DNA of 64,000 nucleotides, taken from assembly GCA_023489335.1 (NCBI GenBank), contig JAMDCP010000007.1:124001-188000 (forward strand), read 5' to 3'. Source of the stretch: Deltaproteobacteria bacterium (GTDB lineage Bacteria; SZUA-79; Acidulodesulfobacterales; Acidulodesulfobacteraceae). The notes under the pieces are model-generated. The model was given only the letters and a program-made list of their open reading frames with translations. It did not search any database and had not been told where the DNA came from. Positions within the stretch are counted from its first letter, which is position 1; each line of letters starts with the position of its first letter. Positions 17,301 through 26,935 of this stretch are shown here, piece by piece. A program made the translations under genes and the position numbers.

Positions 17301-18803
17301 TTAAATTAAATATTTCTGGAATGAATTTATTAAGGTATTAAGATTTTCTATCGTATCCGCTTCGCCGTATATCCTCATTAAATCCTCGGTTCCCGAAAGC
17401 CTTGCCAAAAGCCATGAATCGCCGCCTAAAAATACCTTATATCCATCGGTTGTATTCTTGCCGGTAACTTTCTTGCCCTCAAAAATGTCCGGAAAATTTT
17501 CCATCTTCTCATCTATTTCCGCCTTAAACTTTTCTTTATCGACGGAAACATTTATCCGTTTGCTATAAATGGGCCCAAATTTTTCAAGAAGGTTTTTTAC
17601 AAGCAATTTTAAAGGCTTCCTATAATAGGATAACATTTCAAGAACTAAAAGGCATGTATAAATTCCGTCTTTATCAGGGACATGCCCTATTACCGTTAAT
17701 CCGGAGGATTCTTCCCCCGCCATTACGGCTTTGCCTTCAGATATAAGCTTGCCGAGATATTTAAAGCCGACGGGGGTCTCGATAACTTTAAAACCGTAGT
17801 ATTTTGCAACCCTATCGACTAAGGCGGTTGTAGCCACGCTTCTTGCGACATCACCCTTTATGCCCTTGCCCTCTATGTAATAATTATAAAGAAGCGGAAA
17901 AATGATATTGGGTTCCACAAACTCCCCGTCTTCATCTAATATGCCGTATCTGTCGGCATCCCCGTCCGTTGCAAGTCCTAATGCCAGCTTCTCGGATTTA
18001 TTTCCTGCCGCATTTTTATTATAATCTTTAATTAATTTACCCAAACTTATCAAATTTTTAGCGGAAGGGTCGGGCGCCATACCCGGCAAAAAAAATGCGT
18101 CTCTTTCCTTATCGATTTCTTCAAATTCGAAACCGGCTTCTTTCAGCACATCTCCTATAATACCCTTCCCCGTTCCATGCAAAGAGGTTATAAAAGGGAA
18201 TACATTTTTATTATTTTTCGCTATAAGTTTTAAATCTAATTTAATTTTTATTAGGTTGACATAATAGCCTATAAAATCCTCTTCCTTAAGTAACCCCTGA
18301 GTTTTAGCATCGCCTATGTCAATAAATTTATATTCGGGTAATTTTAAAAGTTCATTAGATTTTCTTGTTATAATTTCCGTATCTTCGGGAAGAGCGGGCC
18401 CTCCCCAATCGGGAGAAAACTTAATCCCGTTGTAATTATAAGGGTTATGGCTTGCCGTTATATTTATTGCCCCTAAGGCCTTTTCTTTCAATATTTTTAT
18501 GGCTATAACCGGCGTCGGGGTAAAGGTGTTTGCAAAAATCACGGAAAACCCGTTGGCGCAAAAAACACAGGCGCTTAATTTTGCAAATTCTTCCGATAAA
18601 AATCTTGTATCAAAGCCTATGACTATCTTTTTTGAAGGAAACGAACCGCTGTATTTTTCCGTTAAAAAATCGCATATAGCCTGAGATACGATTTTAACGG
18701 CATCGAAAGTAAAGTCGTCTGCAATCCTGCCTCTGTAACCCGATGTTCCAAATTCAATCTCAAATCTTTCCCTATTATGACAGAGCGCTGAAATTTCTTT
18801 CAT
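17301..18803 (-). CDS. phosphoglucomutase/phosphomannomutase family protein
   Basis: An alpha-D-phosphohexomutase, moving phosphate between C6 and C1 of a hexose. All four family sites are intact: the phosphoserine loop TASHNPYNYNG, metal loop DGDADRYGI, sugar loop GEESSGLT, and the phosphate-binding RLSGTEDLMRIY near the C-terminus. The start overlaps the end of the fused nucleotidyltransferase gene by 29 bp, so both are likely made together to supply a sugar nucleotide. Glucose or mannose preference cannot be read from the sequence. Confidence 0.93.
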   Translation of the reverse strand: MKEISALCHNRERFEIEFGTSGYRGRIADDFTFDAVKIVSQAICDFLTEKYSGSFPSKKIVIGFDTRFLSEEFAKLSACVFCANGFSVIFANTFTPTPVIAIKILKEKALGAINITASHNPYNYNGIKFSPDWGGPALPEDTEIITRKSNELLKLPEYKFIDIGDAKTQGLLKEEDFIGYYVNLIKIKLDLKLIAKNNKNVFPFITSLHGTGKGIIGDVLKEAGFEFEEIDKERDAFFLPGMAPDPSAKNLISLGKLIKDYNKNAAGNKSEKLALGLATDGDADRYGILDEDGEFVEPNIIFPLLYNYYIEGKGIKGDVARSVATTALVDRVAKYYGFKVIETPVGFKYLGKLISEGKAVMAGEESSGLTVIGHVPDKDGIYTCLLVLEMLSYYRKPLKLLVKNLLEKFGPIYSKRINVSVDKEKFKAEIDEKMENFPDIFEGKKVTGKNTTDGYKVFLGGDSWLLARLSGTEDLMRIYGEADTIENLNTLINSFQKYLI

Positions 18804-21294
18804 TTTTCCACCTATCTATATCGACGCTAAATTGATTTATTAAAGCCAATGCTTCATCTTTTTCCCTGCTTTCGGAAAATACCTCAAAATGAGCGCTTTC
18901 GGAAGCCGGATATGCCAAAACCCATCCGTTTGGCTTTACCAGCTTTATCCCATCGATGAATAACGCATTTTCATCCCTGTATTTTTCTATAAACTTTCTC
19001 ATTATAAACCCCTTTAACTCGGTTGGGCAAGGAATTATTTTATATTCAAAACAGGTCGGCTCGATATAGCGCAGTTCATTTTTAATTGTAGTGTTAAGTT
19101 TGGCAAGCATCTCGAGAAGTTTTACCGCGGAATACATTCCGTCAAAGGCGGGCATAAATTTAGAATAAATGTAACCCCCTTCATTGTCGCCGGCAAAATA
19201 AACCTTGGAATCGGCAGATTTTTCCATAAGGGCATTTGCGGAGTTTTTGGCCAAAATAACCTCGAAGTTATGATCCTTAGCCATTTCTAATATATTAAAC
19301 GACGAGTTAACGGGAACGGTAATAATCTTGTCCGTTTTTTCCGTCTTCATAACGAGAAGGCACATTAACGACAGCGCCGTATTTCCGTCTATATTGTCCC
19401 CGTTTTCATCGCAGATATAAATCTTTTCTCCGCCGTTATCGATAAAAATGCCAATATCTGCGCTAACGGATTTTACAATGCCCGACAAGTCTTTAAGCGA
19501 TTTTTTAAATTCCCTTTCCGTTTTTGTAATCTTCGTCTGGTCTAAATTTGCATTAAGGTGAACGGAATCTATCCCAAGCCTTCCGATTATCGCCGGAAAA
19601 ATCTTACTCGAACTTCCATACGAATAATCGATTACAATCTTAAATTTTTTCTTTATAATTTTATCGATATCGATTTTACTTAAAAATCCGTCGGTATAAT
19701 ATTCGGTTCCATGCGTAGGATAAAATATCTCCCCCGTCTCTTCCGAACCGACCCTTGCATAGTCTTCTCTAAAAAACAATCTTTCGATTTTTTGTTCGCC
19801 TAAAGGGGATAAATCCAGGCCATTCTGGTCAAAGAACTTTATATTTAAAAGTTTTTTATCAAAGGGATGTTTTCTGACATGAATGCCTCCATAACTCTTA
19901 AACTGCTTTGCCTGATACCGGACGATGGATATCGGGGTATCGCTGAAGTCGTTTACATTGACTCCCACGGAAAGAACTCCCGACATCATAGCCCTTGAAA
20001 ATAATCTCGATGTTTTATGGCTGTCCCTTGAAACGGAAATAGTTTTGTTTTTACCAATCGTTGCGCCAAAGGCAGCCCCCAGTTTCGATGCAAATTCAGG
20101 GGTTATTTCCAGATTTGCAAGAGCCGTTATGCCGTATTGCCCAAATATTTTAGCGCTCCATTTATCCGACCAAATCAGGCTTTCCGATAATATTGCTCCG
20201 TCATCCACATTTTTAAAAGGCCAAATCTTAACATTGGGATTTATTACCGCTTCGTTGCCGATGTTGCAAACATCGGATATTACGGCGCCGGAGCCGATAA
20301 AAACATTTCTGCCGATATTTGATTTATAACCTATTATAGCTTCCTGAATCTCGCAATTTGCGCCTATTTTTGAATTTTTTCCGACAACGGAACCGCTTAA
20401 TACCGTATTTTCACCGACGGTGCAGTCATCTCCTATAACGCAATTTTTAATTTTGCAGTTCTGAAATATATGGGTATTCTTTCCGAATATCGAATTTTCG
20501 ACATCGCAGCTTATATCTATAATGCTTTTTTCGCCGATTTTTATGTTGTTCTTTGCAAGCGTTTCCCCCTCTATATTCAAATCTATCTTGCCCGCTATGA
20601 CGTCCAAATGACTTTGCCTGTATTCCGAAAGCGTGCCGACATCCCTCCAATAGCCTGAAGATATATAGCCAAAAAGATTTTTATCTTTTTTTAAAAGCAT
20701 AGGAAACAGGTCTTTTGAAAAATCAAACTCGCTTTTTTCAGGGATTAGCTTCAGCGCATTTCTATTTAAAATATAAATTCCCGTATTGATTGTATCGCTA
20801 AAAACCTCTGACCATGTTGGTTTTTCAAGGAATTTTGTAATCCTGCCTTCGCTGTCAACAATAACTATCCCGTACGGCAATGGATTCTCGACCCTCGTAA
20901 GAACAATAGTAGCATCGCTATTTTTACTGACATGAAAGTCTATGGGTCTTCCAAGGTTAATATCCGTGATTATATCGGCGCTAATTACGAGAAAATTGTC
21001 TTCTTTAATGATTTTCTCTACATTTTTAACCGCTCCCGCGGTTCCGTAGTCTTCTTCGGCCAGTATATATTCGATGTTCACCCCAAAACCCGCTCCATCC
21101 TTAAAATAATTCTTTATTACTTCCGGCTGTACATAAAGCAAAATAATTAAATCGACTATTCCATGCATTTTTAACAGATTGACAACATGTTCCATCATAG
21201 GCTTGTTTGCCACATGTATCATAGGTTTTGGAGTATTATTCGTCAGAGGTTTAAGCCTTGTCCCGAAGCCGCCTGCCATTATAACTGCCTGCAT
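18775..21294 (-). CDS. sugar-1-phosphate nucleotidyltransferase fused to degenerate phosphomutase
   Basis: An 839 aa three-part protein. Residues 1-235 are a nucleotidyltransferase (QAVIMAGGFGTRLKPLTNNTPKPM), residues about 240-370 are left-handed beta-helix hexapeptide repeats (IGDDCTVGENTVL and similar), and the rest is related to phosphomannomutase. In the last part the serine loop is replaced by GGIHVRKHPFD and the metal loop by DNGGEKIYICD, so mutase activity is unlikely. Similar fusions are known as Mpg1/mannose-1-phosphate guanylyltransferase-like proteins. The active mutase is the overlapping downstream gene, suggesting an enzyme pair for GDP-mannose or a related sugar nucleotide. Confidence 0.88.
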   Translation of the reverse strand: MQAVIMAGGFGTRLKPLTNNTPKPMIHVANKPMMEHVVNLLKMHGIVDLIILLYVQPEVIKNYFKDGAGFGVNIEYILAEEDYGTAGAVKNVEKIIKEDNFLVISADIITDINLGRPIDFHVSKNSDATIVLTRVENPLPYGIVIVDSEGRITKFLEKPTWSEVFSDTINTGIYILNRNALKLIPEKSEFDFSKDLFPMLLKKDKNLFGYISSGYWRDVGTLSEYRQSHLDVIAGKIDLNIEGETLAKNNIKIGEKSIIDISCDVENSIFGKNTHIFQNCKIKNCVIGDDCTVGENTVLSGSVVGKNSKIGANCEIQEAIIGYKSNIGRNVFIGSGAVISDVCNIGNEAVINPNVKIWPFKNVDDGAILSESLIWSDKWSAKIFGQYGITALANLEITPEFASKLGAAFGATIGKNKTISVSRDSHKTSRLFSRAMMSGVLSVGVNVNDFSDTPISIVRYQAKQFKSYGGIHVRKHPFDKKLLNIKFFDQNGLDLSPLGEQKIERLFFREDYARVGSEETGEIFYPTHGTEYYTDGFLSKIDIDKIIKKKFKIVIDYSYGSSSKIFPAIIGRLGIDSVHLNANLDQTKITKTEREFKKSLKDLSGIVKSVSADIGIFIDNGGEKIYICDENGDNIDGNTALSLMCLLVMKTEKTDKIITVPVNSSFNILEMAKDHNFEVILAKNSANALMEKSADSKVYFAGDNEGGYIYSKFMPAFDGMYSAVKLLEMLAKLNTTIKNELRYIEPTCFEYKIIPCPTELKGFIMRKFIEKYRDENALFIDGIKLVKPNGWVLAYPASESAHFEVFSESREKDEALALINQFSVDIDRWKNERNFSALS

Positions 21295-21423
21295 ATAAAT
21301 ACTCCTTTTAGAGGTAAGAATCTTATTTTAAGAAATATTGCAAAATCTTGGGTTGCATTATGGGATTAATTCTATTAAAATTATATCTTAATAATTTATA
21401 AAATCAAAATTAAAAATTTATCT

Positions 21424-22008
21424 ATGCTTTCCTATATTCTTCGCTTAGACACAGCCCTTTTTTTATTTATAAACAATAACTTTCATTTTTCTTTCCTTAA
21501 CGATAATATGCGGGCGGTTACATTTCTGGGCAATGGATGGGTGGCATACTGGCTGGTTCTTGTTTATGTTTATATATACAACCGTTCAAAATTTAAACAG
21601 TCGTTCTTTTTGCTCTTTTTGACGCAGCTTGTTCCAGGGATAATAGATATTACTGTAAAAAGGTTCGTGAATAGGCCAAGGCCTATCGTTGCGCTTCATG
21701 AACTTATAAAACACGGCATAGTGCATGTTAATTTGCTCGGAAGGCACCTCACCGAACATTCATTTCCGTCCGGCCACGCCACCACCGCTTTTTCTCTAGC
21801 TGTTGCTCTTGCGTATCTATTCCCGAAGCACTATAAATTGTTTTATGCCCTGGCATTCATAGTTGCCTTTTCCCGCGTTTATGACGGCGAACACTATCCG
21901 TTAGATGTTATAGCGGGAGGAATTTTGGGTTACTCATTTGCAAAAATTACCCTTATTTTATATAAAAAAATAAGAAAAATAAACGGATATAACTTTGAAA
22001 AATTGTAG
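21424..22008 (+). CDS. PAP2-family membrane phosphatase
   Basis: An integral membrane protein of 194 aa with the complete acid phosphatase signature: KRFVNRPRP, PSGHATTAF, and SRVYDGEHYPLDV. Members remove phosphate from lipids such as undecaprenyl pyrophosphate, phosphatidic acid or lipid A. It is a single plus-strand gene divergent from the sugar nucleotide genes. The substrate may be an envelope lipid but is not decided. Confidence 0.9.
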   Translation: MLSYILRLDTALFLFINNNFHFSFLNDNMRAVTFLGNGWVAYWLVLVYVYIYNRSKFKQSFFLLFLTQLVPGIIDITVKRFVNRPRPIVALHELIKHGIVHVNLLGRHLTEHSFPSGHATTAFSLAVALAYLFPKHYKLFYALAFIVAFSRVYDGEHYPLDVIAGGILGYSFAKITLILYKKIRKINGYNFEKL

Positions 22009-22037
22009 TTGAATAAAAGATTTATTTAGCCGCCGTA

Positions 22038-22595
22038 TTATTTCTTAATTAATCTCCTTGATTCGATGAATATCGCAATTTTTCTGGCAACTCTTTTTGA
22101 CACCGTTTTTAACGCCATCTTTTCTTGCTTATGCGCAATAAGGGGATTAATATAATTATAATAAAAGGCACTGGACGAGATATCGACATTTTCGAAAATT
22201 ATTCTTCCGCTTGTCTTATATAGGCTTACCCTCACGGTTGCCGTTATCATATATTCAACCGCGGCGGCAACGCCGGTGTACGACATGACGCTATTTTGAA
22301 TAGAAGTAATCTTTCCAGTTAAATAATATCTTGCGTCTCCCTGGTTTGCGGTAAACATATCCGTAGAGGTATTTAAATAATAAGCGAGATTGTTTGAAAA
22401 GTAAACTCCCACGCCGGATTTATAGGTTAAATTTTTAAAAGGCTTTATAAATATTTGAGAAATATTATTATATTTTTTATATTTGCCGTAAATATTAACG
22501 GAGCCATTTTTTTGATTTAACATCCTAAAACCGCAAGCGGAAGTCAAAAGAGAGGCAAAAGCAATAATAATAACTAATGCAAATTTATTTTTCAT
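22038..22595 (-). CDS. lptE: LptE-like LPS-assembly lipoprotein
   Basis: A 185 aa lipoprotein with signal peptide and cysteine at SACGF, followed by FIKPFKNLTYKSGVGVYFSNNLAYYL and a basic helical end, the pattern of LptE proteins. LptE plugs the LptD barrel that inserts lipopolysaccharide into the outer leaflet. It follows leuS directly, the same gene order as in many proteobacteria (leuS-lptE), which supports the call. Sequence conservation in this family is low. Confidence 0.8.
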   Translation of the reverse strand: MKNKFALVIIIAFASLLTSACGFRMLNQKNGSVNIYGKYKKYNNISQIFIKPFKNLTYKSGVGVYFSNNLAYYLNTSTDMFTANQGDARYYLTGKITSIQNSVMSYTGVAAAVEYMITATVRVSLYKTSGRIIFENVDISSSAFYYNYINPLIAHKQEKMALKTVSKRVARKIAIFIESRRLIKK

Positions 22596-22596
22596 A

Positions 22597-25146
22597 TTAC
22601 GCTATTATATTTAACAGCTTATTTTTAACATATATGGTTTTTTTAATACTGCTTCTATGCGCTACATATTTTCTTATTTTATTACTGCCCAACGCAGCTT
22701 CGATTACCGAATCTTCGCTTGCATTTAAATCCGCAACGACGAGGTCTCTCATTTTCCCGTTTACCTGCACGGCTATATTGCACTTTTCCTGAATGTATCC
22801 CGTGTCTTTAATCTCCGGCCACGACGCCTTTTCTATAGGCGAACCGTTTAAAATTTCGTAAACTTCCGAACAGGTATGCGGAATAAACGGATATAATATT
22901 ATAATAACGGAGTTCAGAAAATACTTTAGCAAATATTTATCTGCCCGATTTAAAACTCCCCCTTTTTGAATCCCGTCCGCCATATAATCGTTAAAATTGT
23001 TAAGTAATTCCATTGAAGAACTTATTATCGTATTGAAATGATAACGCCCGTTCATCTCCGTTTCCGCTTTTTCTATCACCTGGGAAAGCTGATAAACAAT
23101 TTTTTTAACACCCTGATTTATTTCGTCCCCGCTTCCGCCCCCCATTGCAAAATCGTTGCCTGCATTTTTAAAAATATCCGCATAAGCCGTAATCGTTTTG
23201 TAAAACTTATTGATAAACCTGAATGCCCCTTCGACCCCGGAATCGTTCCATTCCAGATCCTTTTCGGGCGGAGCGGCAAAAAGAATGAATAACCTTACCG
23301 TATCGGCTCCGAATTTTTTGATAAGCTCGTCCGGATCTACGACATTGCCTTTAGATTTAGACATCTTGGCGCCGTTTTTTACAACCATTCCCTGCGTTAA
23401 AAGATTTTCGAATGGCTCGTTTAAATCAAAGTAATTTAAATCCCTCAGGACTTTTACAAAAAATCTTGAATATAAAAGGTGCATAACGGCATGCTCAACC
23501 CCGCCTATATACTGGTCAACCGGAAGCCAATAAGCTATATCGTCTTTTTTAAACGGAAACCTTTCGCTCCTGTTTAGAAGAGTATATCTTAAAAAATACC
23601 ATGAAGATTCAACGAATGTATCCATCGTATCGGTCTCACGCCTTGCATCGCCGCCGCATTTAGGGCATTTTGTATTCACAAAAGATTCTAATTTTTCTAA
23701 AGGCGAAGCGCCTTCCCCCGTAAAAGTAATGTTGTCCGGAAGAATCAGCGGTAAATCGCTTTCATTTAAAGGAACCACCCCGCATTTTTCGCAATATACC
23801 ACGGGAATTGGACAGCCCCAATATCTTTGGCGGGATATTCCCCAGTCCTTAAGCCTATAATTAACAACCCTTTTACCTATACCCAGCTTTTCCGCATAAG
23901 CAGAAATCTCTTCCTTTGCCTCACCGGCAAAAAGCCCGTTAAACTTTCCCGAGTTGACAAGTTCCCCCGGCAGAGTATATGGAAGGCTGCCGTCCGGTTC
24001 TTTTTCCAACCCGCTTTCAGGTCTTATTACCCTGATTATTTCGATGTTATATTTTTTTGCAAATTCATAATCCCTTTCGTCATGGGCAGGAACGGACATT
24101 ATCGCGCCTGTTCCATAATCCATTAAGACAAAATTTGCCACATATATCGGGATCTTTTTATCCGTAAACGGATTAATAGCATAAGAGCCCGTGAAAAATC
24201 CCTCTTTTTCCGCAAGGTCTTTTGAAATCAAAGAGTTATGGATAATTTTTTCTAATTCGATTTTTTTTTCGCGGCCCTTAGTTAATTTTTCGGCAAGGGG
24301 ATGAAACGGGGAAACGGCGATAAAGGTTGCCCCAAAAATAGTATCCGCCCTTGTCGTAAATATCTCGATTTTATCGCCGTTGCCCTGTTCTTCGTTAACG
24401 CTGCCGCCGCCTTCCGTAAAACCTGCTATCTTAAAAAAAATGCTTAAGCCGGAACTCTTGCCAATCCAATTTTTTTGCATTGTTCTGACCTTATCCGGCC
24501 AGCCTTTCAAACCGTCCAAATCTTTGAGCAGTTCTTCCGCGTAAGCCGTTATTTTAAAAAACCACTGCTCCATATTTTTTATCGTTACATCCTGTCCGCA
24601 TCTCCAGCACTTGCCGTCTTCAACCTGTTCGTTGGCAAGCGTAGTATGGCAGGACTCGCACCAGTTGACATTTGAAGCCTTCTTATAAGCCAATCCATTC
24701 TTTAACATTTGCAAAAAGAATAACTGCTCCCATTTATAGTATGACGGGTCGGATGTTATTACGATTCTGTCCCAATCATAAGAAAAACCAAGCCTTTTTA
24801 ACTGGCGGGTCATTGAATTTATGTTGCTCTCCGTCCACTCCGCAGGATTGGTTTTATTTTTTATTGCGGCATTTTCGGCAGGAAGCCCGAAGCTATCGAA
24901 ACCGATAGGGTGAAGAACGGAATATCCATTTAACCTTTTAAAGCGGGCAATGGCATCCCCAATTGCATAGTTTCTGACATGCCCCATATGGATTCGACCC
25001 GAAGGATACGGAAACATTTCTAAGCAATAGAATTTTTTCTTATTTACCGAACGCTCGTTATTTAAGCAAAATACCCCTTCCTTCTCCCAGAGGGATTGCC
25101 ATTTGTTTTCGATTTTATTGAAATCGTAGTTTTTATTTTTTTCCAA
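22597..25146 (-). CDS. leuS: leucyl-tRNA synthetase
   Basis: Class I aminoacyl-tRNA synthetase, 849 aa. The HIGH-type motif is PYPSGRIHMGH near residue 50 and the KMSKS motif is KMSKSKGNVVDP near residue 594. The editing domain with its conserved TGAIMSVPAHDERD block is complete. The start codon is TTG at 25146; no better ATG exists upstream of the conserved start. It overlaps nothing, and lptE follows after 1 bp. The tRNA-Leu(GAG) gene near 30.6 kb is one of its substrates. Confidence 0.97.
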   Translation of the reverse strand: MEKNKNYDFNKIENKWQSLWEKEGVFCLNNERSVNKKKFYCLEMFPYPSGRIHMGHVRNYAIGDAIARFKRLNGYSVLHPIGFDSFGLPAENAAIKNKTNPAEWTESNINSMTRQLKRLGFSYDWDRIVITSDPSYYKWEQLFFLQMLKNGLAYKKASNVNWCESCHTTLANEQVEDGKCWRCGQDVTIKNMEQWFFKITAYAEELLKDLDGLKGWPDKVRTMQKNWIGKSSGLSIFFKIAGFTEGGGSVNEEQGNGDKIEIFTTRADTIFGATFIAVSPFHPLAEKLTKGREKKIELEKIIHNSLISKDLAEKEGFFTGSYAINPFTDKKIPIYVANFVLMDYGTGAIMSVPAHDERDYEFAKKYNIEIIRVIRPESGLEKEPDGSLPYTLPGELVNSGKFNGLFAGEAKEEISAYAEKLGIGKRVVNYRLKDWGISRQRYWGCPIPVVYCEKCGVVPLNESDLPLILPDNITFTGEGASPLEKLESFVNTKCPKCGGDARRETDTMDTFVESSWYFLRYTLLNRSERFPFKKDDIAYWLPVDQYIGGVEHAVMHLLYSRFFVKVLRDLNYFDLNEPFENLLTQGMVVKNGAKMSKSKGNVVDPDELIKKFGADTVRLFILFAAPPEKDLEWNDSGVEGAFRFINKFYKTITAYADIFKNAGNDFAMGGGSGDEINQGVKKIVYQLSQVIEKAETEMNGRYHFNTIISSSMELLNNFNDYMADGIQKGGVLNRADKYLLKYFLNSVIIILYPFIPHTCSEVYEILNGSPIEKASWPEIKDTGYIQEKCNIAVQVNGKMRDLVVADLNASEDSVIEAALGSNKIRKYVAHRSSIKKTIYVKNKLLNIIA

Positions 25147-25216
25147 CGGAACCTGAATAATGTATTAACATTAAAGTTAAAGTTTTTAGATTTTTATATT
25201 ATATATTTATATATAT

Positions 25217-25678
25217 TTATATATATTTAACTATAGAAATAAAAAATAGTATCGTTCCAACGACAACGGAGCTATCCGCAAGATTAAAGCTCGGCCAGTG
25301 ATAACCGTAAATATGAAAATCGAGAAAATCAACGACATATCCTTGAAAAATTCTGTTTAGAAGATTTGAGAATGCGCCCGAAATTATTAAAGACGAAGAA
25401 ATTATAAATAAAGCCGAATCAATTTTTAATTTAAACAAAATATATGTTATAATGGCAATAATTAAAGCCGTAAATATTATAATAAGCAAAGACGAGTAAT
25501 TATTCAAAAGCCCGAAAGCAACGCCCGTATTATCGACATGAACTATATTGAAATAATGTTTTATAACGGTTATCTTCCGAAATAACGATATCCGTTTATT
25601 GACTAAATATTTTAAATATTGGTCGAAAATTAAAACGGGAAGGAAAATCGAAATTAATATGATTAGCTTTTTCTTCAT
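25217..25678 (-). CDS. lspA: lipoprotein signal peptidase
   Basis: An inner-membrane aspartic peptidase that removes signal peptides from prolipoproteins. The family blocks DNTGVAFG, GAFSNLLNRIFQGYVVDFLDF and FNLADSSVVVG are present, with the two catalytic aspartates in the last two. Four membrane segments are visible. At 153 aa it is normal. Several lipobox proteins in this window would be its substrates. Confidence 0.95.
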   Translation of the reverse strand: MKKKLIILISIFLPVLIFDQYLKYLVNKRISLFRKITVIKHYFNIVHVDNTGVAFGLLNNYSSLLIIIFTALIIAIITYILFKLKIDSALFIISSSLIISGAFSNLLNRIFQGYVVDFLDFHIYGYHWPSFNLADSSVVVGTILFFISIVKYI

Positions 25679-25714
25679 TTAGTTCATTTAACAGGTCAAA
25701 TTAATAATGGGGAT

Positions 25715-26935
25715 TTACAGCAATTTTTTTAAATTATTCTTTTTGGAGCAGTTTATTAATGCCTCGATTCCAGGCAATTTCTTTCCTTCCAAAAGCTCCA
25801 AAAATGCCCCGCCGCCTGTTGAAACATAAGACATTTTGGCAAACTCTCCCGCTCTGTGCAAAGCAACATCCGTATCGCCGCCGCCTACAATCGTGAGAGC
25901 GTAAGCGTTTGCCACACTGGAAACCAAAGCAAATGTTCCCCTGCTAAAGGCATCGAATTCAAATACGCCCATCGGACCGTTCCATACAATTGTTTTGGCA
26001 TTTTGAATGGCCTCAGTAAAAAGAGTAACCGTTGCAGGACCTATATCTAATGCCATCCAGCCTTTTGGAATTTCCTGAACGGTGGTAACCTTAGTTTCCG
26101 CATCGGGAGTAAATCTGTCGGCAACAACGACATCTACCGGAAGATAAAGTTTTATATTTTTTTCTTTTATTTTTTCAAGGGTTTTTTTTGCATATTCAAT
26201 CATGTCGTCTTCAACTAATGAACTGCCGACATCATACCCCATAGCCTTAAGAAAGGTATTAGACATTGCCCCGCCTATTATAAGTTTGTCCACCTTGTCC
26301 GCAAAATTCGATAATACCTCTATTTTCCCTGAAACCTTTGCCCCTCCGACAATGGCGACAAACGGCTTCATAGGGCTTTCTATCGCCCTTGTAAAGTAAT
26401 TTAACTCTTTTCTAATAAGAAACCCTGCGGCGCATGTTTTTACGAATTTAGTAACCGAGACATTCGAGGCGTGAGACCTGTGCGCCGTTGCAAACGCATC
26501 GTTGACATAAATATCGCATAACGAGGCCAATTTTTTTCCAAATTCTTCGTCATTATTTGTTTCTTCCGAATAAAACCTTAAATTTTCCAGAAGTATAATA
26601 TCTCCATAAGATGCGGACTTAACGGTATTTTCTGCTAACTCTCCGATGCAGTCGTTTACAAATTTAACATCTTTATCTAAAAGCCTGCTTAACCTTTTCG
26701 CAACCACTATGAGCGAAAGTTCGGGAACTTTATTTCCCTTAGGCCTTCCCATATGGGATATTAAAACTATCTTTGCATTCTCGTCTAAACAGTAATTAAC
26801 CGTGGGAAGAACAGCTCTAATTCGGGTATCGTCGGTAATATTCCCGTTTTGGTCGAGGGGAACATTAAAATCCACCCTTATAAGAAGGGTCTTATTCTTT
26901 ATGTCTATTTCATCGATATAAACTATATTTTCCAT
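25715..26935 (-). CDS. pgk: phosphoglycerate kinase
   Basis: Transfers phosphate between 1,3-bisphosphoglycerate and ADP in glycolysis/gluconeogenesis. From the chosen ATG at 26935 the protein is 406 aa and begins MENIVYIDEIDIKNKTLLIRVDFNVPLD. This ATG shares one base with the stop of gap (TAATG), a coupling overlap that favours it over the longer 423 aa track ORF. Conserved blocks ISHMGRP, NDAFATAHRSHAS and GGGDT are clear. Confidence 0.96.
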   Translation of the reverse strand: MENIVYIDEIDIKNKTLLIRVDFNVPLDQNGNITDDTRIRAVLPTVNYCLDENAKIVLISHMGRPKGNKVPELSLIVVAKRLSRLLDKDVKFVNDCIGELAENTVKSASYGDIILLENLRFYSEETNNDEEFGKKLASLCDIYVNDAFATAHRSHASNVSVTKFVKTCAAGFLIRKELNYFTRAIESPMKPFVAIVGGAKVSGKIEVLSNFADKVDKLIIGGAMSNTFLKAMGYDVGSSLVEDDMIEYAKKTLEKIKEKNIKLYLPVDVVVADRFTPDAETKVTTVQEIPKGWMALDIGPATVTLFTEAIQNAKTIVWNGPMGVFEFDAFSRGTFALVSSVANAYALTIVGGGDTDVALHRAGEFAKMSYVSTGGGAFLELLEGKKLPGIEALINCSKKNNLKKLL

